A stretch of 64,000 nucleotides of DNA from Kwoniella bestiolae CBS 10118 (taxonomy: Eukaryota > Basidiomycota > Tremellomycetes > Tremellales > Cryptococcaceae), in the NCBI RefSeq assembly GCF_000512585.2, contig NC_089241.1:2232001-2296000 (forward strand), written 5' to 3'. This document shows positions 23,174 to 35,165 of this stretch, in pieces. Numbering within the stretch: position 1 is the first letter of the stretch; the number at the start of each line of letters is the position of its first letter. Both the position numbers and the translations under genes were made by a program. A model generated the notes under the pieces. That model searched no databases and was not told the origin of the DNA. It worked only from the letters and a program-made list of their open reading frames with translations.

Positions 23174-24610
23174 CTATACTCCATTAACCTTCTTGGTCTT
23201 ATCCCCAACTTTCGCACCGCCCAATCCGTCCTGCTCTTCTTGCTCTCTACCTCTCGATGCCCACAGTTGACGACGCTCTTCCATCAACGTCTCTGCCCAT
23301 TTCTGAACGACGGGGTGCTCGAGATTGGGTATGGAGCCTACGAAGAAGGGTGAGAGGGTACGGATGTCCTGGCCTATACGTGAAGGTACGTCAGTATTGC
23401 AACGAAATGAGATCTCATATGATCCGGGTGACGCGAATGGACGGTATTCAGGAAGACGAGAAAAAATGATCAAAGAGAAGAATAGAGGTAGCTTCCATGT
23501 GTGTGGACTGTGTACTCACTTCGCTCATACTCTACAGCTTGTAATGCAAGTTCCACCCTATCCAAGTCCTATTTATTTCCTTATATCAGCTCATGCGAGA
23601 GGATCACACCTGAGCCGGCTGAAGTCTGACCACTCACTTTAACCAATTTCGATTCGGGTGTTTCTCTAGCTTCGTATTCCTAATAGATAGCGAGGTATTT
23701 AGCTACCGTCGGAATGAGTGTTGATAAAGACTTCCGGAATGAGGTAGCTAATCGTACTTACATCCCATAGCGACCTAAATCTCTCTCTGGCATCTTTATT
23801 CCCTTCCCCACCTAGCATCTCATTCAGGAATGAGTCCATCGCTTGTTCTTCCAATTGATGTTTGACGTGGGCTGGGACACCTTCTACGGGTGTTATATCG
23901 CCGACGCTACTTAGCGTATTAGCTGTAAGCTCATCATTCCGACTCTCGGACAAGTAAGCTTACTGAGCTTCCGCCAGATCATGCACCAAGGCCATCTGCA
24001 TAATGATATTAGCTATGATCCCGCACTGCGAACACGCCGTCGGCAGCTAAACAAGAGTATGACACTCACCATCACACATCGTGGTATATCCAATGGTCTA
24101 CTGGGATCTTGCGGTATCATCATAGCCATTAAGGCCATCCTGCACATGTGGTCTGATATACTACAAACACATACCATCAGCTTCGGTCGGTTCTTTGCTG
24201 CGTGACGATCAAAACAACCGACCTTTCAGCTTCTTTGACCTATAGACGTATGAAACACACCATCAGCTGAAATCTTTCGACTCATTGATTTGGGCAGGTC
24301 AAGATCAGCTCACCCCCTCTCGTATCCATCCTGATCGTTTCTGCACCTTTAGCTGTTCCAACAAGTGAAGGAATGCGAGTGTATCTAAAGCTTCATTGCC
24401 CGTTGACCTATTGACGATGCTCAGGTTAGCTTATTCCCTTGAGATGAATTTCTCAGAGAGATGCTTAGCTCACTTGTAAGGCGCAGGTAGCTCTTTCCCA
24501 CCTGCTCCTAACACTTTGCTTGTCTCTTCGACCTGGTTATTGACTTTGGTGATTGGGAGGGAATCCATTTTATCGATCTTGGGAGAACCGACTGGTACAG
24601 CAATTGGCAT
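23174..24610 (-). CDS. HD-domain 5'-nucleotidase (HDDC2/YGK1-like)
   Basis: Nine exons (24610-24474, 24407-24314, 24239-24223, 24160-24070, 23995-23964, 23906-23762, 23679-23638, 23568-23520, 23373-23174) give 268 residues with all phases closed. HD-domain motifs appear in order: LAFLHLLEQLKVQKRSGW, the His in SISDHM, the His-Asp pair in MALVHDLAEAH, VGDITP, and an acidic helix with Asp (KDLDRVELALQAVEYE). This matches HDDC2-type metal-dependent 5'-deoxynucleotidases that dephosphorylate dNMPs. Exon 3 is only 17 nt. The gene converges with GID2 and diverges from the checkpoint gene. Confidence 0.9.
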
Positions 24611-25176
24611 TGTTCTGTGGAAAGCGGACAAAGCGGACAAGATATGGGTCTGGCTTTATGAAGTGGAAGGACGAGACAGTAGTGGACCAAATTACAGAAG
24701 CAAAGAAAGAAAGGAAGACGATCTTGACTTGAACTGACATGAGCGTTGTTGTTGTTTGGATCGTCAAAGACCGTCGCGTGGTTGACAGCCAGGTTTACGT
24801 AAACGAAAATAGGGTGTCAAGTCCACGTCACTACGCTCAACCCTCGTGGTGTTTGATATATTCAGATCCGCTACCTGTTACTCCCACGAGCGGTGACATC
24901 CGCCGGTGAAAGGTGATCCGGTGAGGTCCAGATTGAGATAAAGAGAGGTCCACTCAACTCGAACGATGAATTGTGATTCATCTGTGATTCTCATCTTCTC
25001 TCGTCAGCTCAACTCACTCTCAACTCCTTCACATAAGGGAGACAGACACCAGTGGGAAAATTGTAGACGACACAGAGCAGTACACGTCCTCGACTCCTCG
25101 ACTTTTCTCTACCAACCAATCTCTTCTCAAGTGAAACTCATTCTTTCCTTCCCATCTTCCTCCTAATGCCAGACTC
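24611..25176. other. Divergent promoter region with a candidate upstream ORF
   Basis: The interval lies between the HD-domain gene and the Rad9/Crb2-like gene. A 66-codon open frame (ATG at 24966) lies in the possible leader of the checkpoint gene and may act only as an upstream ORF. Confidence 0.4.
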
Positions 25177-25180
25177 ATGA
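25166..25180 (+). promoter_or_regulatory. Minimal uORF overlapping the main start codon
   Basis: A four-codon ORF (ATG CCA GAC TCA TGA) ends in a TGA that overlaps the ATG of the checkpoint gene in the form ATGA. This arrangement can allow termination-reinitiation. Translation is inferred, not shown. Confidence 0.4.
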
Positions 25181-28100
25181 CATCTCGCCCATTAGGGTAA
25201 GTCATCTTTTCCTTCCCCTTTTGATCATAAAGCCCCCTCCGTATACTTTTTACTGATTCTAGAATTCAGTATGAGGCGACCTAGGCCCGTACAATTATCA
25301 AGATCACCCATGCCACCCGAATCACAATCACAAACCCAAGACTCCACCCAACAACCCTCCATCGAGGTACTTCCATCCTCACCTGTCACCCCTCTTCCTA
25401 CACCAGCTGGCCAATCAGATCCGCTTGAGGACTCTATCGCACCCGAGACCAGCCTTTCCAATGGGGCAGGCGTATCTGGTAGTTCTGTCGAGGAGACTGG
25501 GGACAGTGGTTTGGGATGGACTCAATCGCAGATCCAACATAATCAAAAGGTCGAAGCTGAAGCTGAAGCTGCAAAGCCGGATGGGCACCAAGAGGGGATA
25601 GGTGGGACGAGGGAAAAGTCAGAAGATGGGGTCATCACTTCACCCGAAAACCGTAGTCCTTTACCAAGATGGAAGACCAAATCTCCTTCACCTGCTCCTC
25701 GTGCACCTATTCAACCCAGCTCACCGGGACCAACCGTCGATGTAGATGAACTCGAAGAATCAGCATTCAACGAAATCGCGGGTGGTCTAGAGGAGACAGA
25801 AGTAGACACTCAGACTCCCCATGTACAAACTCCAGAACAATCGCAACCTCCTTCTACTCCTCCTTCTCATCCTCGCAATCTTCCTCAACCACCTACCATA
25901 CCACAGGTGGTTAATTCATCCCGTCAGCTGAAAAGCATCACTTCTTTTTCACCTACGAAGCTCCATCATACGATGAGTTCACCGAACAGCGAGAGGTCTA
26001 GATCATCGCGAGCTGTTACTACTTCACCTATCAAGCACTTTGGATCCAAGCTTTCCCGATCTTCCAGGAGAAACCACCAAGAATCTCAGGAAAGTGAAGA
26101 ATCCCTATTCGCGAAGGACCTGGTCCCTAGGAAACCCAAAGATCCTCTGAGTCAATTCAATGGGATTATGAGTAGGAACCAGAGTAGGAATTTGGAAGTA
26201 CCTTATAGCCGAGACCACTCAAAGGTGCTATCAGCTATACCTACGGAAGAGGAAGAAGAAGTGGAACATCGTCCTCCAAAACGCTCTATCGCTGCTGGGG
26301 ACAACGATGGTGATACCGACAAAGATCTTGATGATGAAGAAGAAGCCGATGAGGATAGTCTCAATTGGGACGATCCTATAGAACGCACAGGTGATGATCT
26401 TGTGGGAGTCAACCTCGATGTCTCACCTCCGGCAATATCACTCCGACCACATGCCGAAGCAGAAGCTCAAGCGGGTTCTCCATCCCCGCCGTCCAACCCA
26501 CAACACAACGGCAACCAGTCTCGATTCGGTGCGCTCGGCGATTCCGAGTCACTGCCCTCTCAAAGAGCGAACGACTCACAGCTCTTTTCGGAGTCAGGCG
26601 AAGAAGTGGCTGATGTCCCCGAATCTCAACATTCGCTCCCTCCTTTCGCGGCTACTCAGGTTATGCGACACCCCAGTTCCCCGCTATTCCCGTCACCTCA
26701 CGAGGAGCCAATCCAAGAAGCAGCATACGAACCTACTCAGCCCGACGAGACGCAGCCAAACGAGCCAGAAGAAGCCAATGGCGATAACACCGATAACGAT
26801 GAACCTCCCAAGTCTCCTTCCCCTCCTCGTCCGAATCTGTCTCGAGCTGCCTCGAACAGTTCTACCGCCTCCAAGATCAGCGTCCCAACTCATCGCCAAC
26901 TTGTGCGACGCTCAAGAGTCGATGACGGCTCATACATCGCTCCCTTCAAATTCGTTGGACCCCCTAATCTCCCGGCTACTGAATTACCCACAAATTCCAA
27001 TGCACTTCAATCGAAACCAAATCGTTCGGAGCTTGCTCTTGCTCCACCCAGCTCATCACCCTTTGGGCAAGCTCAACATCATCGAACAAGCTCCGAACCG
27101 GCTGTTCTACAAGAAACGTTCAAAGATAGCTTGGAGAAGGAATCCAGCTCTTCACGAGGTAGGTCCGCGAATGAGAACCCACTCAAAGACCAAACAGTGA
27201 GCAGTCCTCCTCTTCGAATGGACGGCGACCTCACAACACCACCTGAAGATCCATCGTCACCCTTCAGACCGGCTCCTTCACCTTCTTCTCCGTCACTTGC
27301 AGCTACTCGACATACTGATCCTCCCGCTTTACCAACCGTATTGGAAGAAACGCAGAAAAACAGTCCCACACAAAGGAGCAGTCCATGCTTGCCTCCGGTC
27401 CGACCTATCAAGACGTCCCCAAAACAGTACACCAGTCGCAATAAGAGGAAAAGGATCTCATCTACTCCTCCCGTCGGAACGGCTGACGGTTCCGATACAG
27501 ATAGTAGTGGCGACACTCCAATTGGTGAGGATGATCACACGTATCAGCCGGCGCCCGCGAACAAGAAACAGAAAAAATCATATGCAGTATCAACTCCATC
27601 CTCTAGACATGCCGCTTCACCCGGTACCGACGTGATATTATCTTCGAAACGAAAGAGAAATCCAACTGTACGCTCCAGCTCATTATCGTCTGACGGCGAG
27701 AGTAGCTCTTCTGCAGCTGAAGACCTGGAAGATAACACGTACCAACCGAGTTTCGTGCCTAAAATCAAGCTAAAGTTGGAGAAGGGTAAAGGCAAGGAGA
27801 AGATCTCTGCTCCTAACAGCTCAACTTCGAGCAGACCCCCAACCACTAAGAAGGCAAAAACGAATGCTCAAGTCGCTCGACTTTCACCTTCCGTCTCAAA
27901 CACATCGGTACCTACTGCTTCATCAACTCCAACAAGTGTACCAGTCTTAGCCGCTTTCTACCAACGATACTATGCTGGTAAAGCCACATGGACCGGAAAA
28001 GGGTACAAAGTGAACTTCGAAGATGGAGAGAAGAGGGATCATATCAAGCCTGATCAGATGCGTAAATTGGTTTTGAAGAAGGGCGATCACCTAGAAGCTT

Positions 28101-29479
28101 GTACCGACAGCGAATTCCCAGCTAAATTTCAGGTAGATGAAGACTGGGATGGGAATGTCGAAGGGGTTAAGTGTTGTTCACTAGATGGAGAGAAGCTAGG
28201 AAGAGTAGGACTGAACTTGTTTGGTATCAGCAACAGAGTCATTCGTGCTTTTTTTGGCGATAGATTGTTTGAAGATCCGAAAAAACGAATAAATGGGGTG
28301 TTTGGACCAGCAGCAGATAGGATTGCAGGACCCTCAAGAAGGACTTCTGTACCTCGATCACCTGTCAAACGAGCCAATGGATTCGGTGATGGATCACCAG
28401 CAGTATCACGAAGGTCAGCGTCTCCTACTAGAGTAACCTCAGACAAACTCAAAGGAATGCTCTTTCTGATTACGAGAGGATTTCCGGACGAGCAAGCTGA
28501 ATTGACCAGCTCCATTCGATCGGCTGGTGGCAGGATCGCTGCGACGTGGGAAGAGTTGTTCGACAGGTCCTCGCCTGGTGAATGTGGGTTTTCCAGGAAT
28601 CTGGCTGGAACTCCATTTGTCATTCTGCTGGGAGAGGGGAAGGAATATACGATCATCACGCCGAAAGTCATGGTCGCGCTGGCTAGAGGTATACCGGTGT
28701 TGAGTGCGCTGTTTATCGATGATGTGATGAACAATGATGAGGTGAGTTTGGGGTATTGTCGTCAATTACTGTCCCCACCTCCTCGCGTCCTGGGCAGAAG
28801 CTGACCTGATACGTTTGCAGACAGTCGATTGGAGATCTTATCTCATTTCCCCGGGTTTCTCAAATTACACGGAACATTATATGTCTCAGGTGGTCGATAC
28901 GAATTGGGGAGAGGATGGGTGGGATGTCCACACGGGTGGACCGATTAGAGGACCGTTGAAAGGGAAGAAAGTGTTATTTGTTTTGCCTTCAGCAAAGAAC
29001 GATTATCTCAAGGTGAGCTGGCTCGGCTGAGTCTGTATCTGTACCCTACAACTCATGATCACCATTTATTCACACTTACTCACATGATATGATCGAGGTG
29101 ATGTGCTGACTTGACGCTTGGTATACAGAGACTCATCCCAGTCTGTGCCTACTCAATGGGAGTTGAGGAGATCCACCCCATCGCAAATCTGAAATCTAGC
29201 GAACCCGCTATTCAAGATCCCAAGTGGGATTATATCCTATTCGAAGATAGGGAATATAAGGAAAAGCCATTACCGAAATGGTTGAGCCAAGAGGAAGACA
29301 GGTTATGTAATGTACATTGGCTCAAGCAGTGTTTGGTGAGTCTAATTTAGCTGAATTACCCTCGTTCAATTCAAGTAAGATCACAGCTGATTTCTTGTGC
29401 GTGACGTTAGATCATGGGAGCGGCTTTACCTGCTTCTCTTGATGTTGAGCTGGTTCCGGAGAAGGATAGGAAGAAATAG
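25177..29479 (+). CDS. DNA-damage checkpoint mediator, Rad9/Crb2/53BP1-like
   Basis: Exons 25177-25196, 25270-28741, 28821-29012, 29129-29335 and 29411-29479 give 1319 residues. Residues 1-890 are disordered, Ser/Thr/Pro-rich, with many SQ/TQ and SP/TP sites suited to ATM/ATR- and CDK-type kinases. A Tudor-like domain starts near 898 (AFYQRYYAGKATWTGKGYKV; GDHLEACTDSEFPAKF). Two BRCT domains follow, from about 1064 (KLKGMLFLITRGF; GGRIAATWEEL) and from about 1210 (LKGKKVLFVLPSAKND; VHWLKQCL). Tudor plus tandem BRCT is the Rad9/Crb2/53BP1 layout, which binds methylated histone and phospho-H2A at breaks and activates checkpoint kinase. Translation could also start at ATG 25271 in the same frame; the 20-nt first exon has a good GTAAGT donor. 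Confidence 0.88.
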
Positions 29480-30101
29480 TATAGGGTTTTGGTTGAGGTT
29501 ATTTTCGATTTTGTCGATATTTCTTTCTTCCTCCTTCCTCCTATACAGTAGATTCCATATCCGTGTCATCGGGATCATCTCCCTTATCATTCTTCTTTCA
29601 TTTCCCTCTTCGCACTCGGCAACATCTCTCTCTCTCTCCTCTCAGTTTTGATTCTCCATCACATTAAGGTCTATATCAGTAATTTGTCGCATTGTATATA
29701 CCTCGCATTGGTCCATTACCCTATATGTAGTTGTATTCTGCTTGATTTAGCTACTTGTGTCTGTGCATAGGTGATTGATGATATGTTATGAATATTTATG
29801 TCATATAATTTACACGAGTGAATTGGACGAGTAGAGTGGAGGTTGATCATCTCCAAGGACCGTTCCTCTCTCTGGCTTGACCTAAGTTGAGGTGTTATCC
29901 CATCGTTACCTCTTGAGCAGTTTGGCGTATCGCATTGGACAGGTAACAGTAGATTTATCAATCTGGCCTTTCAAGGTTCTCGAGAGGGATACTCTGACGA
30001 GTTCATCCTCACATCCACATTCACATTCCGGCAGCTTCGGGGATCCTCGACCTCAACCTCGACCTCGACCACATCACTCTACTCCAGATCGCACAACCAA
30101 G
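29480..30101. other. Intergenic, tandem (+/+)
   Basis: The interval holds the 3' flank of the checkpoint gene and the promoter of the DUF1279-like gene. The frame of the latter stays open upstream to about 29892, but the first credible start is the ATG at 30102. Confidence 0.5.
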
Positions 30102-31040
30102 ATGTCCCGAATACGGCACCTCTCAACCCAGCTGGTACGCCAATCTCACATCCCCACTCTACCAATGCAACCTCGAACCCTCAATCTTAATTTCACTCCC
30201 GTCCACCTGAACCCTCCAATAATCAGTTCCAGAAGATATACGACCCCTCCCCCTCCTGGCCCTTCTCATCAAGATCAAGCTCAAGCAATAACTTCCAAAT
30301 CACCACTAATCCAACGCTACGCCCCCTCCCTCCACACTCTCTCTCAACGCACCGGTGTCCCCCTCCCATCCTTGGTCCTGTCATTCATGGTCCTACATGA
30401 ACTCACAGCCATCCTACCCATTTTCCTGATTTATTGGGTATTTTCGACATTGGGTGTGGGGTTGGGACTGGTACGCTGGATTATGGATGTTGGCGAGGGG
30501 GAGTCGACTTCTACTTCTACTTCCACTTCGTCATCAGACATGAATGGCGAGGTAATAGGAGGGGAAGGAGATGTGGTTAAGAAGTGGATTAGGGGGTGGT
30601 ACGAGGAGGGAGAGGGGAGGGTAGCGAAGATTGGAAGAAGGTATGGGGTGTTTGGGTATGATAAGGTCGATAAGTCTGAGAAGAGCGAGGAGACACAGAT
30701 TGAACCAGTTGTTGAGCTAGGAGTAGATGGCGGAGCAGCTACGAAGGTTGCAGATGCTATTGCTGCGTATGTGGTAGTCAAGGTGAGTTTTATACACTCG
30801 ATACCTCACTATCGCCCCTCCAACTTGTTCCCTTCGCTTTACAATAAGAAACAAGAAGGTTGGAAGTGTGGATACTGTTATTCGTATTGGTATTGAAGTA
30901 CCATGCTGATTTCTCTGTGTCTGATCACGACCCAGGCTCTTCTTCCAGTCAGAATAGCAGCTTCGTTGGGCCTCGCTCCAGCGTTTGCGAGATATACTTT
31001 GGTTCCTTTACAGCATGTGATCAGGAGGTTCAGACGGTAG
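30102..31040 (+). CDS. Mitochondrial membrane protein, FAM210/DUF1279-like
   Basis: Two exons (30102-30782, 30936-31040) give 261 residues. The first 45 residues are Arg/Ser/Thr-rich with few acids, like a mitochondrial presequence. A hydrophobic segment (SFMVLHELTAILPIFLIYW) precedes an acidic, variable linker. The C-terminal part (AIAAYVVVKALLPVRIAAS, then LAPAFARY) matches the AY-K-L-PVRI pattern of FAM210/DUF1279 proteins, which sit in the inner mitochondrial membrane and affect mitochondrial translation. The match is by pattern and by the position of two membrane segments. A start at 29892 in the same frame is possible but less likely. Confidence 0.62.
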
Positions 31041-31457
31041 TCTCATACTGCCAGGTCATTGCCATGCACTGTATGTTTTTTACAAGCTTAGGATCACATT
31101 GATAGGGGGACCAAGTCGAACATGGGTGTACCTTCATCGTCCCGATGCGTAGCGAACGCTATATGCACAACACTGAATCAGAAGCCAGACTGACTATGTC
31201 ATGGACCAGCTCCCTCGTCGGCAGTTTGAGCATGAATAGATCGTTAAATTGCATTAGATAAACCATCATCAATAAACAAGAAGAAAACCAATTATACAAG
31301 GGGTATATATGTTATGTATATCAATGAACCATACAAGCACATAATCGAGCCAAAAATCGAAATGGTCATAAACGAATGGTAAAATCTACTCTGCTCTGAG
31401 ATCGCGTTGAAGGGTTGAGAGTTACGTCTGGGAGTGTCACATCAACCAATCCAGCAC
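31041..31457. other. Intergenic, convergent 3' ends
   Basis: The interval lies between the DUF1279-like gene and RAX1. It is AT-rich and empty of recognisable features. Confidence 0.5.
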
Positions 31458-33110
31458 CTACAACCTATGACCTGGAACGACCGTAAAGATAACCACCAAA
31501 ATAGCAGTGATCACGATACAGACCAATTCGATCCACAACGCTCTGATAGTCAATAACTTCCTGACGTAGGGTTCTTTCACTTTGATATGTTTGAATGGGG
31601 TAGTTTCGGATCGGTTGAGTAAGGCGAGTAATGGTGAGAGGGAGTAGTAAGACGAGAGCAGGAGGTTGAGCGCGAAGAGGAATGGAAGGATTGTCTAGAC
31701 GTTCCAGTCAAGAAATATTAGTGAAGTTCGCTATTACTGGCCTCAGATGATTGAAGTGGGGACAGTTTATACAATGCGAAGCGAAAGATCACCCACCCAT
31801 AACCTCGTCAATCTAGGTTTCCAATCCAAAAAGATCAATGAAAATGCCAATACGAATCCACCCCACAAACATACTAATCCAGCTATCAACCTTACGAACG
31901 AGCTCAACGGCGTCAGGTTACCGAACGCTTTAGCTCGCAGGAATCGCGGGAAGGCATCTTGTTCCAACGCCTTGAAGATGTATACTTTCTGAGCGTGGAA
32001 GAGGTCGGGGATAAGTGGGGATGCGGAGGTGGGGGTGGATATTGGGAAGTTGTGGATTCGGAGTGACGGGCTGTGAGAGTGGGAATATGTATCAGTTAGT
32101 TGCTATATATATATATGGGATAAACAGATCGGGGGAATAAATAGAAACGAATGAGAAGTGACGAGGAGGAAAGTAGCTTGTATAACAGATGACAACCACT
32201 CACGGCAGGTAAATCTCCCTCTCAGCGCCAGGTAAGAGATACCTCAAGTAAATCCTCTCAGCCCCATCGACCAACGCGCTCTTCTCAATAGCCCTATCTC
32301 TAGCAATGACCGTCGGAGCCTTTGTCTTCGGTACATTCCCACCACCGAATTTCCCCCTCAGAGACATCTTCCCGCTGGGGGTCATAGATGGTCTATCCTT
32401 ATTTTGGGGTCTACCAGTGGCCATCCCCATCTCGTTAAGTGTGGACGATGGCGCAGGGGACAACATACTTGATCGGGGTGCATTCCCATGAGACTCTGTA
32501 TCTCTCCGTTCTCTCCCACCGGTCGTTCCTCCCAGAACGGGCGAGTCAAATTCACCTTGGTTGGATCGCGGGGAGAAGTCTCCAGCGGGGTTTGGTGAAC
32601 CTGGTTGTTGGGGTGGAGTAGAGAGGGAAAGTAAGGGGGAGAAGTGGGAGCCGTTCGTTCGAGCGTAGTCTGCGAATTCGGGCCATTCTTCGTCGATCGA
32701 GCGACCTGATCGTTTTATATCCTATCACGTAGTCATAAGATATCATCAGCTTCAGACCAGCTAAAACTGGTTTTACTTCAGCTGCTATATGCTCATACCC
32801 ACCTTGAAATAAGCCTTGCACATATTCTCATGCTGCTGCACATCCAACCAGAAATCCAGCGCATCTTCAGCGGATTCACGTTGAAGGAATATCTGATGGG
32901 TACGCACAGACCGTCAGCTTGGACCGTTTCATATTACAACATGCTATGCTATGTTGGTGATATACTCACGTAAAAGCAGAACAAATCAAGAGGTGGTCTC
33001 GTACGTCTATCCAACACTTCTTGTAACGTAGGCAGCCTGCTTAGCTTGAGATACCTCGTTCCGGATGTTCGACGTTGTTCTTTTGTTGTTTGGTCGGTTT
33101 TCTCGTTCAT
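31458..33110 (-). CDS. RAX1: Bud-site selection protein Rax1 (RGS domain plus membrane helices)
   Basis: Five exons (33110-32970, 32892-32803, 32721-32204, 32070-31797, 31694-31458) give 419 residues. An RGS-type domain begins near residue 28 (LPTLQEVLDRRTRPPLDLF; FLQRESAEDALDFWLDVQQH), is split by a Ser/Pro-rich insertion (about 95-205), and resumes (ALVDGAERIYLRYLLPG; KVYIFKALEQDAFPRFLR). Three C-terminal membrane helices follow (VRLIAGLVCLWGGFVLAFSL; LPFLFALNLLLSSYY; ELVCIVITAILVVIFTVV). This RGS-then-TM order is that of Rax1, which with Rax2 marks cell poles for bipolar budding. It is divergent from RPB7. Confidence 0.9.
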
Positions 33111-33692
33111 CTTGGTTGAGGGAATGAGGGGATGATTAGGGGTAATATGGAGGGATTCGCTCCTATTTCTAGCTGCTTGTACTTAACTTTGCGAGCTGAA
33201 TGTGATGTTCGTTGATGATGAAGTTATGTATGAATGAATGAAGGTCGAGTTGGTATTGAAGGAATGTATATGAGCTGTATGTTGAGTTGAGTTGAGGATG
33301 ACTTTGGTGTTGACTTGATGTTTCAGTGTAAACACACATACACACTCAAAAAGCACTAAAACGCGAAGAGGATGGTTTGCCACGTGCTCATTTAGCATGA
33401 CGTGTATTTTGTCAGATCAGAGGTGCCTTATCACTGCCCTCGTCTACCAAATTAACCAGCTCAACTCGTCAAACATCCCCACCTTCTTCTCAAACATTCC
33501 ATCTCAACTCTTCATTCTTCTCTCTCTCTATTCCACATCCATATCTCAGAACGATAACATCGCATCCACTAGAGCACAGACTCAATGCGATAACCCCACT
33601 CCTTCACTCCTCTTCACCACCTCTCCTCTCGTGTCGATTGATCAATTCATCACGGAATTGAGACAGTGAAGAGGTGATAAAGATAAAACAGG
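33111..33692. other. Divergent promoter region, RAX1 / RPB7
   Basis: A 90-codon plus-strand frame (33397-33669) ends just before RPB7 and looks like leader sequence. No TATA box is evident. Confidence 0.45.
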
Positions 33693-34820
33693 ATGTTCTT
33701 CCTGGTTGGTATCATGCCCATCTATACACGCGTGTCTGTCATACGCTGACACTGTGTATTGATCTATGTCTATTCAATCGAATAGAGAGAACTCACACAT
33801 ACCATCCTCCTCCATCCTTCGTACTTTGGTGCTCAGCTGGAAGATTACCTCAGGCAGAAGCTGTACGAGGATGTCGAGGGGACGTGCAGTGGTAAACATG
33901 GGTGAGTTCCATCTCGCCTAGTACAGCTCAATTCAGCTTCCATAATGTCTCGATTCCAACGCAGTGGTATAAGGACAAGGATAGCTGATCTCATTCTGGC
34001 TGGATATGCAGATACATAATATCAGTCATCACCATCTCGGATATAGGAGAAGGTAAAATCATACCATCCACCGGACAGGCAAAGTTCAAAACTACCTACA
34101 CGGCGATAGTCATGAAACCTTTCAAGGGTGAGGTAGTAGATGGCAAAGTAGTCAACGTAAACAAGGTGAGCCGAGATCAGCTATCCACTTCTGATTAGCG
34201 AAAAGCTGATTTATCGAATCACAAATAGATGGGTTTCTTCGCTATGGTCGGTCCCTTGCAAGTCTTCGTCTCATGTCATGTGAGTATCAGTCTCTCCGCT
34301 GTGTGGCCTATAGTATACCTCAAAAGAGGTGTATCATATCTCTTTTCCCACCCTCAACCACCCACCCCAATTCATGATGAACAACTATGCATAGGGACAG
34401 CAGACCTCAAATGGGAATGTTGATTATGCCGGGATGATCTTGTAGTAATTGATCGATTATTCTCTGACCCGTCACCTTCTCCGTCATTTTACATTAAATA
34501 CTATAGAAGAGGGAAGGTTGACTGATGTGGTTTGTTTTTTTGTTTCCGCCAAAACCAAACAGCTCACACATGGCGATATGAAATACGATCCCAACGCTTC
34601 TCCACCATGCTATCGATCCAACGACGAGATCATCCAGAAAGATACTAAAGTGAGGATGCAGATTGTCGGATGTAGGGTAGAGGCGAATGATATTGTAAGT
34701 GCAAATTTAGCTAGCACGTCCTGGTTTACCTTCAAGGGAGTCGAGCTGATATACTCGATCGGACAGTTCGCAATTGGTACGATAAAGAAAGATTTCCTAG
34801 GTCAGATAAGAGAGGATTAA
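33693..34820 (+). CDS. RPB7: RNA polymerase II subunit Rpb7
   Basis: Exons 33693-33704, 33786-33901, 34012-34165, 34229-34279, 34563-34694 and 34767-34820 give 172 residues, against 171 in yeast. The N-terminal tip domain begins [19 protein letters not shown]. The signature [17 protein letters not shown], then [10 protein letters not shown], lead into the OB-fold domain ([19 protein letters not shown], then [11 protein letters not shown]). Rpb7 pairs with Rpb4 to form the stalk of RNA polymerase II. The first coding exon is 12 nt. The fourth intron, 283 nt, is several times longer than the others in this gene. Confidence 0.95.
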
Positions 34821-35165
34821 GTATTGTCCATCAGAAGCATTCATGAGATTGAGGAGAAGCAGAACATACATTTTGTACAACATCGTTTGAATGATTATAC
34901 CCAACATTGTGATTTGTCAATTCTACAGATATATATGAAATAGAATAAAACGATCCAACGAAATGCATCATATACATGCATATTGCAGAAACAATTTGAT
35001 GATATAGTGTACATTCAAATCAGGTATGAAGCCTTATCATAACATATCGTAAATGGTATCAATTACTATAGATCACCCAGCTCCTCGTTTATCTAGAATT
35101 CCCAAAGAAATGTCCATTGTTTGTAGTATGCACAAAATCATCGCTAAGCAAAGCAAAGCAAATTA
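34821..35165. other. Intergenic, convergent 3' ends
   Basis: The interval separates RPB7 from the seven-helix gene. It is AT-rich and no feature is recognised. Confidence 0.5.

Noticed and set aside
33397..33669. 90-codon ORF just before RPB7
   Set aside because: It ends before the RPB7 start and has pyrimidine-rich leader composition.
34371..34467. Possible C/D-box snoRNA in RPB7 intron 4
   Set aside because: Box-like words are present, but the ends do not pair into a terminal stem and box C' and D' were not found.
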